DNA from: Cloacimonetes bacterium UBA3900
GTDB lineage: Bacteria; Cloacimonadota; Cloacimonadia; Cloacimonadales; Cloacimonadaceae
NCBI GenBank assembly: GCA_002391675.1
Contig: DGFM01000024.1
Span: 10,376-21,461, forward strand
DNA length: 11,086 nucleotides
Reading direction: 5' to 3'
Position 1 is the first letter of the stretch, and every line of letters begins with the position of its first letter. Positions 6,178-11,086 of the stretch are shown here, piece after piece. A program made the position numbers and the translations under genes. The notes under the pieces are model-generated. The model saw only the letters and a program-made list of their open reading frames with translations, made no database searches and had not been told where the DNA came from.

Positions 6178-8586
6178 CTACCTCACTAACGTCACCTTCT
6201 TACTGCTCACATTCCTGCCATTGACGGTCAGATTGAGCAGGTAAATCCCGCTGGAGCAGAGCCTGTCATCTGCATCTCTGCCATCCCAGTAAGTGAACTG
6301 CTCGCCTGCATTAGAGGGATCAAGCGCAATAGTCTTCACCTTCTGGCCTTTGATGTTGTAGATAGTGACACTGGCGCTCTCAGCTTTATCCAAGTTGACT
6401 TTGATATTGGTAAAGACCTTGAAGGGATTGGGGAAAGCATCCAAACTTACTGAGTGAATGGCCGGAATGCTGGGATCATCGACGCCAACTTGTCCCTGCC
6501 ACTCATAGGCACCCATATCTATCTGACCACCGTATATCCTCGGATCGCCCGCCAAATCATAGGCCGCCAACTGATACCAATCGGGGAGTCCAAAGCCACC
6601 AAAATCTGTGGTGCCCGCATCTATGCAGGGTGAGTTCATGCCCAAAGCATAAGCGTTGTCTTCATCCCAGGCATGAAATTCAGGATTGAGGCTGATATTG
6701 GCGCCATACCACTCAACCTCTGTATTTACCCATTCGCTGGTGTAATAGATAGCATCCTCAGGTTTTTCGCCAGGGCCAAGCATACAGTTCAGAAGCCGCA
6801 ACTTAGCTTCTGTTGGATTATCGGTAGGGTAGGAACTTGTTGCGAGAGTGATATTGGCTCCGGAGCGGTGGCTGATTATACTGTTGATAAAGGTAACGGT
6901 TTTAGAGTCTCGGCCCATGATGACAGTAGACCCCCTACCTGGACCAGACCAGATGTTGTCAGCAAAAGTGCAGTTGATAAAATAAGTCTTAGTAGTCGCT
7001 GGCCAGGGATGATCTGCCAAAGACACCGGGCCAAAATCTGTCATCATGGGATTCTGTCGTATCACCTTACAATTGGTTATCTCCATATTCTGGAAGATAT
7101 AGTCGCCACCCGCCCTAGCGGGATCTTGGGTCCATGTCTTAAGCACAGTGCCAGCCAAGCGGGAATATGGCCCCGGCTTGGTATTGCGAATGCGGATATT
7201 GTCTCCAAATACATTTCCTCCCCACAAGTTTAACCCATAAGAAAACATACAGTTGTCTATGGTGATGTTTCTTAGAATCAATTGTTCGGGATAGTATATC
7301 GATATCAAGCTAAGAAGGTTGTCGTCACTATGATACAAGGTAACAATGTCTCTGAAACTGATGTTTTCGAGCGTGATACTGGGTTTATCCAACAGGGCAT
7401 GATTTTGAAAATTGTCACAAGCGTTATTGAAGTGTATCAGGTAGTTTCTACCAAACATGGGTGTTACCTGCCCTTGAAAAGTGATGTTCTTTAGCACGAA
7501 CTCCTTTTCGGCATTTTTCCCCATGATAAAAATTGTGGGTGCCCCCACTTCAAATAATACGCCTGCCTCACTCTCACCCACTATGCTCACGTAGCTGCGG
7601 GCGTTGAGAGGAAAATGTTGGTCTTCGGCATATCTGCCATTGGCTAAATGGATGGTGCCGGGATTCTGCGCATTGGCCCCAATCCTATGCAAGGCAATAG
7701 CAATAGTCTTAAGCGGTTGATCACACGATAAGCCGGAGTTGTTATCGTCACCATCGGGGCTCACATAGAGATCAGCCCAGTGTTGATGCAACACCGTCTC
7801 GTTATAATAAAAGTTGTAGTTCATCCCTTGATTATAATAACGATTTTCTATGAGCACACACTCCTTAAAATAATCATCCGTTTGTGGTATGGTAAATTTG
7901 TCCAAATAGACGTCTATATGGTTTAAACGGTAGGTTGCAATGAAGATATCGTTACAAATGTTACCAATATTGTTATAAATACTGCATCTATTGTCCGGAT
8001 CAAACTGTAGGTCATAGTAAACATCTTCAAAACCATCCACCACTGACGAGAATATAACCCCCCCTGCACCCAAGTCACTCCAGTTGTCGAAAATAACGGT
8101 CCCAGCCATATATGTAGAGCAATGGTCAATAGAAACTCCACTCCCTCCATTAGACCGATTACCAAAAATCTGGCAATTGGTTATTGCCACATTACTCATG
8201 TGCGCAAATATCCCTCCTCCAACTGTATAATCTGGTGCAGTGTGCAAACTACCGCTTCCATTTGTCAGGCTTAAGCCCTGTATATCTGCTTCTGAATAGT
8301 CTATTTTTATGCAGCTTCCGTTTTGGTTGCCGTTGATAATCGTTTGCGAGATGTAGCTGCTATCGGAGGTGCAGAGCTCCAAGCTACCCAGAGTGAGGTT
8401 TTTGTTTTCTATCAACACATTTTCATAATATGTCCCGGGATGTACCAGGATGGTATCCTGTTCTGTGGCCGCATTTATCGCTGCCTGGATGCTGCTGAAA
8501 GCTTGAGAACCATCAAGAGCCACCTGCAGGATATTGGCACCTAAGCTCAAAGGGAGTAATAGTAGTATTAGCAGTATGTTTTTCAT
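6178..8586 (-). CDS. Exported parallel beta-helix protein with choice-of-anchor Q-like and T9SS sorting domains
   Basis: ATG at 8586 follows GAGGA at a spacing of 4-5 bases. Signal peptide residues 1-17 (LLILLLLPLSLG core). Residues 18-70 look like the N-cap of a pectin-lyase-type right-handed helix (AFSSIQAAINAATEQDTILVHPGTYYENV), and irregular helix coils continue to about 265. A second helix start of the DUF1565 type (LYVSPDGDDNNSG, PLKTIAIAL) begins at 272, with coils up to about 630. Residues 632-697 (SPCIDAGT, DLAGDPR, DMGAYEW) match the choice-of-anchor Q pattern, and residues 716-802 are the sorting domain (FPNPF, YNIKGQKVKTI, SSGIYLL, terminal VR). No polysaccharide-lyase or pectinesterase active-site set is evident, so a binding role is as likely as an enzymatic one. 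It lies 74 bases after the preceding gene and is probably in the same transcript. Its first half is clearly AT-richer than the neighbouring large genes. Confidence 0.9.
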   Translation of the reverse strand: MKNILLILLLLPLSLGANILQVALDGSQAFSSIQAAINAATEQDTILVHPGTYYENVLIENKNLTLGSLELCTSDSSYISQTIINGNQNGSCIKIDYSEADIQGLSLTNGSGSLHTAPDYTVGGGIFAHMSNVAITNCQIFGNRSNGGSGVSIDHCSTYMAGTVIFDNWSDLGAGGVIFSSVVDGFEDVYYDLQFDPDNRCSIYNNIGNICNDIFIATYRLNHIDVYLDKFTIPQTDDYFKECVLIENRYYNQGMNYNFYYNETVLHQHWADLYVSPDGDDNNSGLSCDQPLKTIAIALHRIGANAQNPGTIHLANGRYAEDQHFPLNARSYVSIVGESEAGVLFEVGAPTIFIMGKNAEKEFVLKNITFQGQVTPMFGRNYLIHFNNACDNFQNHALLDKPSITLENISFRDIVTLYHSDDNLLSLISIYYPEQLILRNITIDNCMFSYGLNLWGGNVFGDNIRIRNTKPGPYSRLAGTVLKTWTQDPARAGGDYIFQNMEITNCKVIRQNPMMTDFGPVSLADHPWPATTKTYFINCTFADNIWSGPGRGSTVIMGRDSKTVTFINSIISHRSGANITLATSSYPTDNPTEAKLRLLNCMLGPGEKPEDAIYYTSEWVNTEVEWYGANISLNPEFHAWDEDNAYALGMNSPCIDAGTTDFGGFGLPDWYQLAAYDLAGDPRIYGGQIDMGAYEWQGQVGVDDPSIPAIHSVSLDAFPNPFKVFTNIKVNLDKAESASVTIYNIKGQKVKTIALDPSNAGEQFTYWDGRDADDRLCSSGIYLLNLTVNGRNVSSKKVTLVR

Positions 8587-8613
8587 GATTTCCTCGATTT
8601 TGTTGATTGATAG

Positions 8614-8644
8614 AGGCAGGAAGCGATTCGCTCGCTCCCTGCCT
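8614..8644 (-). other. Intercistronic hairpin between the amidotransferase-like and beta-helix genes
   Basis: In the minus-strand transcript a 13 bp stem (AGGCAGGGAGCGA against TCGCTTCCTGCCT, with one G-U pair) closes a five-base loop. It lies 17 bases after the upstream stop and about 20 bases before the Shine-Dalgarno of the next gene. No U-tract follows on either strand, so it is not a classical terminator. An mRNA-stability or processing element, or another member of the mini-hairpin family, are the alternatives. Confidence 0.5.
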
Positions 8645-8660
8645 TAATAATTTGATTGGT

Positions 8661-9392
8661 CTACTTCATCATAATCATTTTGTGAATGTGGGAGTCATCA
8701 TTTGTTTTGATACGAACAAAGTAAATACCGCTGCTCACAGGGCCATTTGATTTATCCCTTCCGTTCCAATCAAGCGTGGTCTTGCCAGCCGGATAGTGTT
8801 TGGCACCAAAATCAAAAACCTTCTGACCTTTGATGTTGTATATCTGGACTGTGGCTTCTGCTTCTTTACTAAGAACGAATGATATGCTCGTACTGGGATT
8901 GAAGGGGTTGGGATTGTCAATGTCATCATCACCATCTGAAGCACTTCGGACGTGTCCCAAAAGTATTCTTGGAGTTCTAAGGGTATCAATAATGCCGATA
9001 GCAGTATCATAATCCGGATCAAGATGAGCTGGTAAGCTTCCTCTGAATACATTGCTGGGCTGAATATTGGGACTTGGGTCTGTATAGTCATATAAAACTA
9101 AGCCCCAGCCATTATCATTATCCAATGACTGCGATTCAAGTTGATTTAAACAATAAACCATAAAACCATTATTTGGAGTTGATAAATTGTTTCCATTCAA
9201 CCCGATCAGGGCCATCATTCGACATGCAGATAGAAACGACACAGACATGATAATCAATACGACCAATAAAACAATTTTAGCACTGTTCAAACTAACTATA
9301 GTACACATGGGTGGATTATGATTAAATCTTATATCTAAACCCGTTTTGGGCAGATTCTGAGGGAGGGCAGATGCGACCTGATATGTTCTCAT
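8661..9392 (-). CDS. Truncated exported class-II glutamine amidotransferase-like protein fused to a T9SS sorting domain
   Basis: ATG at 9392 has AAGGAG seven bases upstream. Residues 39-56 are a hydrophobic export segment (KIVLLVVLIIMSVSFLSA), preceded by an unusually long 38-residue N-region. Internal Met29 and Met49 lack ribosome sites. From Cys57 the protein reads like the first half of a YafJ/GATase-II Ntn domain: CRMMALIG (catalytic Cys), NDNGWGLVLYD at 92-102, and LLGHVRSASDG at 144-154, matching the family's AH(V/I)R-x-A-x-x-G strand. Where the family continues with N-(T/P)-H-P-F and about 150 more residues, this protein reads NPNPFNPSTSISF, the start of a sorting domain (160-243; YNIKGQKVF, SSGIYFV, terminal MMK). 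The HNG oxyanion region and the rest of the fold are missing, so amidotransferase activity is unlikely. Either a decayed gene or a new small exported protein; the frame is open, and the promoter and ribosome site look intact. Confidence 0.85.
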   Translation of the reverse strand: MRTYQVASALPQNLPKTGLDIRFNHNPPMCTIVSLNSAKIVLLVVLIIMSVSFLSACRMMALIGLNGNNLSTPNNGFMVYCLNQLESQSLDNDNGWGLVLYDYTDPSPNIQPSNVFRGSLPAHLDPDYDTAIGIIDTLRTPRILLGHVRSASDGDDDIDNPNPFNPSTSISFVLSKEAEATVQIYNIKGQKVFDFGAKHYPAGKTTLDWNGRDKSNGPVSSGIYFVRIKTNDDSHIHKMIMMK

Positions 9393-9399
9393 TGTCTTT

Positions 9400-9405
9400 C
9401 TCCTT
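9400..9405 (-). promoter_or_regulatory. Shine-Dalgarno that supports the start at 9392
   Basis: AAGGAG on the minus strand, seven bases from ATG 9392. The later in-frame ATG codons at 9308 and 9248, which would give a signal peptide of normal length, have no purine-rich site before them. Confidence 0.75.
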
Positions 9406-9448
9406 GTTTTTATTTATAGGAATTTCACCAATCGAAATCCTCAAAGCC

Positions 9449-9477
9449 AGTATCGTAGCCAATAAAGCCCATGTCAA
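9449..9477 (-). promoter_or_regulatory. Sigma-70-like promoter of the amidotransferase-like/beta-helix pair
   Basis: On the minus strand TTGACA (9472-9477, six of six consensus matches) and GATACT (9449-9454, four of six) are separated by exactly 17 bases. The predicted start near 9442 gives a leader of about 50 bases. The 30 bases upstream of -35 are rich in A and T (AATTATAATCACGCATAATT) and could act as an UP element. They also form an AATTAT/ATAATT inverted repeat. This is the clearest promoter in the window. Confidence 0.7.
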
Positions 9478-9533
9478 GAACAATTATGCGTGATTATAAT
9501 TAATTCCTTTTTCATGGAGACCTGAAGTCTACA

Positions 9534-9715
9534 ACACGAATTATTAATAGGAAAGTCCACGGACGGGGGATGTACGGGCGCTCGCCGTAGCGCCGCAAGT
9601 ATGGTCGCTTGCCAAAGCGCCGCAATCAAGCGCAGCTTGATGTAATCCTTCCACGAATTACACGAATTAAGGGCCAGCTACCGCTGGCTTTACTCTTCCA
9701 CGGATGAACACGGAT
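9534..9715. repeat. Mosaic repeat block upstream of the promoter of the amidotransferase-like gene
   Basis: In order: the junction word shared with 134-163 (9534-9563); hairpin GGCGCT/AGCGCC with loop CGCCGT (9577-9594); the word shared with 6019-6045 (9593-9619), in which the second arm carries a mismatch; the word shared with 440-469 (9614-9643), including hairpin ATCAAGC-GCA-GCTTGAT (9625-9641); two CACGAATTA units (9651-9669); hairpin GCCAGC-TACC-GCTGGC (9673-9688); and two CACGGAT units (9698-9715). Nothing coding is seen. Confidence 0.7.
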
Positions 9716-9718
9716 GGG

Positions 9719-9872
9719 GCCAGCAAGCTGGCGAGAGGGAGAGAGGGAGAGAGGGAGGGGCGACTTCGTCGCAGTTGTGAGTTGCCAGTTGTGAGTTGTG
9801 AGCGGCTGCGCAAGTTATTGGGAAACGGATAGTTATTGGGTTTAGAATAGCAAACTTCGTTTGCTTGCGGCG
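9719..9872. repeat. Long direct repeat, copy A, with purine tract and 7-base tandem units
   Basis: Starts with hairpin GCCAGC-AA-GCTGGC (9719-9732), runs through a 28-base GA-only tract (9733-9760), hairpin GCGAC-TTC-GTCGC (9760-9772), four tandem AGTTGNN units of 7 bases (9773-9800), and hairpin AGCAAAC-TTC-GTTTGCT (9849-9865). Bases 9760-9872 match 9942-10054 at 110 of 113 positions. The GA tract is 8 bases shorter than in copy B. Confidence 0.85.
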
Positions 9873-9894
9873 CTTTGGCAAGCTCCGGCTACCT
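9866..9894 (-). repeat. Inverted copy of the 30-base block of 421-450 and 6053-6082
   Basis: The minus strand reads AGGTAGCCGGAGCTTGCC and continues into the same GCGCCGCA end, one C shorter than the two plus-strand copies. It overlaps the last bases of copy A of the long repeat and replaces what follows copy B, so the 113-base repeat and this block are separate mobile or recombining words. Confidence 0.75.
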
Positions 9895-9904
9895 GGCTTC
9901 GCCG

Positions 9905-10054
9905 GCGAGAGGGAGTGAGGGAGTGAGTGAGAGAGGGAGGGGCGACTTCGTCGCAGTTGTGAGTTGCCAGTTGTGAGTTGTGAGCGGCTGCGCAAGTTAT
10001 TGGGATACAGATAGTTATTGTGTTTAGAATAGCAAACTTCGTTTGCTTGCGGCG
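9905..10054. repeat. Long direct repeat, copy B
   Basis: A 36-base purine-rich tract with interspersed T (9907-9942) is followed by the 113-base core (9942-10054), which differs from copy A at three positions. It carries the same hairpins (9942-9954 and 10031-10047) and the same four 7-base tandem units (9955-9982). The three differences all fall in the unstructured middle between the 7-base units and the last hairpin. Confidence 0.85.
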
Positions 10055-10057
10055 GTG

Positions 10058-10121
10058 CGGCTTACGCCGGTACCTTCGGTGCGCAGCGAGCGCCCGTACA
10101 GGTCGCTAAAGGCGAGCGACC
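10058..10121. repeat. Mini-hairpins including a third GTCGCT/AGCGAC copy
   Basis: CGGC-TTAC-GCCG (10058-10069) precedes a 7 bp hairpin GGTCGCT/AGCGACC with loop AAAGGCG (10101-10121). The second resembles 6145-6162 and continues with the same CATACA word. No gene is visible. Confidence 0.6.
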
Positions 10122-10276
10122 ATACAGGTATTACACTGTGTTAAAGAAAATGACAATATTTGCATGATTCTGTATCGTTACTGTTTTCAAGCGGTTACAT
10201 GACTGGGAAAATCAGATTTTCTTCGTCGGGGCGAGGTCGTCAGGGTAGATTATAGAGGGAGTGGTTGTCGCTATTC
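10122..10276. other. Intergenic stretch, no gene seen
   Basis: AT-rich DNA without repeat words of the families listed here. It contains one odd-length palindrome, GAAAATC-A-GATTTTC (10207-10221), of the size of a small operator. No neighbouring gene start lies close to it, so a role is unsupported. Confidence 0.4.
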
Positions 10277-10306
10277 AAAAGCAGTCAACACAGTTGGGGC
10301 TACTGC
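10277..10306 (-). terminator. Possible weak terminator at the end of the partial surface protein gene
   Basis: On the minus strand GCAGT (overlapping the stop codon) pairs with ACTGC, with an inner CAAC-TGT-GTTG hairpin and a five-base bulge, followed by four U (10277-10280). The position is right, but the structure is interrupted and AT-rich, so it is a weak candidate. No better one is seen in the next 150 bases. Confidence 0.35.
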
Positions 10307-11086
10307 ATCAGCATCATCTTGGCTGTCTTCCGGTAGCCGGGTGCGATCATCCGCAGCAGATACACACCGCTGGAGACGCTGCGTCCCTGGTCATCTTTGG
10401 CATTAAAGGTCAGCTTATAGTGGCCGGTAGCATGGTCGTCATCTGCCAAGGTGCGCACCTTTTGGCCTTTGATGTTGTAGACCTCCAGCTTGACTCTGCC
10501 TTCCTCCTTGATGCTGTAGCTGATGGTGGTAGTCGGGTTGAAGGGATTGGGGTAGTTTCCGTGCAGCGCCGTGGCTGCTACGGGGATGTGCTCGCCTCCG
10601 TCGTCGTCCCTTTCCGTGAGGAGCACGAAGTGTAAAATGGTGATAAGGTCCTGGTCAACCGTCACGTCTTCAACGGTTTGGCTGATGTAGCCCGGGGCGG
10701 AGACGGTCAGATTGTAAGTGCCCGTGGGGAGGGTGAAGGCGTAGGCTCCCATCCGGTTTGTGGTGGTGTCAATCGTGTCATTGGTGATGGTGGCGGCGAA
10801 AATGGCTTCACCTTTTTTGGATCTGACGGTGCCCGCAACGGTGCCGCTGGGGACAAACCTTTCCAGGTGGTTTGAAAAAGACGGGTCAGAGATCACGCCG
10901 TTGGTATATATGCATCTAACCGCCCAGCGGTAGTAGCCGGTGGGAAGGGCGTGCCAATCCGTATCTCTGAAGTTGAGGCCCAGGATGGGCTCCGGGGTCA
11001 GGACGGTCCAGGCGCCGGGGAAGTGTTCCTGATTGACCTGCAGCCTGTAAACCATATAACCGATAAAGGCTTTGGGGTTTTTGGAC
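10300..11086 (-). CDS. C-terminal part of a mosaic surface protein with T9SS sorting domain (5' end outside window)
   Basis: The frame is open to the right edge, and the visible 261 residues begin SKNPKAFIGYMVYRLQV. The ATG at 11055 is internal. Visible residues 1-75 are the end of an Fn3-like domain (GYMVYRL, TGYYRWAV) of the same split type as in the 1677-residue protein. Residues 80-156 form a carboxypeptidase-regulatory-like domain (GTVAGTV, GYISQTV), and 177-261 the sorting domain (YPNPFNPTTTISYS, YNIKGQKVRTL, SSGVYLL). The order of domains and many words, such as TPEP, DDDHATG and VATTALHGNYPNPF, match the larger gene, so the two are paralogues. The last residue is Q where the other three sorting domains end in K or R. 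Surface display or release is inferred from the family; the binding target is not visible. Confidence 0.9.
   Translation of the reverse strand, partial: SKNPKAFIGYMVYRLQVNQEHFPGAWTVLTPEPILGLNFRDTDWHALPTGYYRWAVRCIYTNGVISDPSFSNHLERFVPSGTVAGTVRSKKGEAIFAATITNDTIDTTTNRMGAYAFTLPTGTYNLTVSAPGYISQTVEDVTVDQDLITILHFVLLTERDDDGGEHIPVAATALHGNYPNPFNPTTTISYSIKEEGRVKLEVYNIKGQKVRTLADDDHATGHYKLTFNAKDDQGRSVSSGVYLLRMIAPGYRKTAKMMLMQ

Noticed and set aside
6027..6224. Small plus-strand frame of 65 codons over the mini-hairpin cluster and gene end.
   Set aside because: It consists of repeat DNA plus the antisense of the beta-helix C-terminus and has no supporting start signal.
6178..8586. Active pectate lyase or pectinesterase.
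   Set aside because: The helix fold is likely, but no conserved catalytic set was found, and helix proteins of this type are often non-enzymatic.
6053..9894. Insertion sequence or composite transposon bounded by the inverted blocks.
   Set aside because: No transposase, no target-site duplication visible, and the same block occurs alone at 421-450. Kept only as a lower-ranked structural observation.
9690..9995. Minus-strand open frame of 101 codons across the long direct repeats.
   Set aside because: The peptide only translates purine tracts and the 7-base units twice over. No ribosome site, no domain, and repeat DNA explains the frame.

Overview
The window looks like a piece of chromosome from an FCB-group bacterium, most probably Candidatus Cloacimonadota (WWE1) or a close relative. 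This rests on the style of the proteins: every gene encodes an exported protein ending in a roughly 85-residue Por/type IX secretion (T9SS, type A) sorting domain that starts at a (Y/F)PNPF motif, contains the word YNIKGQKV, and ends in SSGxY plus a short basic tail. The repeat-rich intergenic DNA fits the same group. The lineage call is inference from family resemblance, not from a marker gene. There is no rRNA, tRNA, CRISPR, transposase or phage gene.

All four genes lie on the minus strand. In transcription order (right to left) they are: (1) the 3' end of a large multidomain surface protein, cut by the right edge (10300-11086); (2) a 243-codon gene (8661-9392) with a strong promoter and Shine-Dalgarno, in which the N-terminal half of an exported class-II glutamine amidotransferase runs directly into a sorting domain; (3) an 802-residue parallel beta-helix protein (6178-8586) 74 bases downstream and probably co-transcribed; (4) a 1677-residue mosaic surface protein (560-5593) whose C-terminal part is a paralogue of gene 1. 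No substrate or enzymatic pathway can be assigned. The shared theme is export across the outer membrane and display or release of beta-rich, probably binding, proteins.

The three long gaps (1-559, 5594-6177, 9393-10299) are not empty. They hold a mosaic of short repeat words: 9-10-base CACGAAT/CACGGAT units always in one orientation, many perfect 5-8 bp mini-hairpins with tiny loops, 30-base blocks recombined in different orders at different loci, and a 113-base near-identical direct repeat. Some hairpins sit where terminators are expected, and one pair of copies shows a compensatory base change.

The observations most worth a second look are the amidotransferase/sorting-domain junction at the NP(H/N)PF motif, the lipobox that coincides with the catalytic cysteine of the same protein, and the modular mini-hairpin repeats with covariation.
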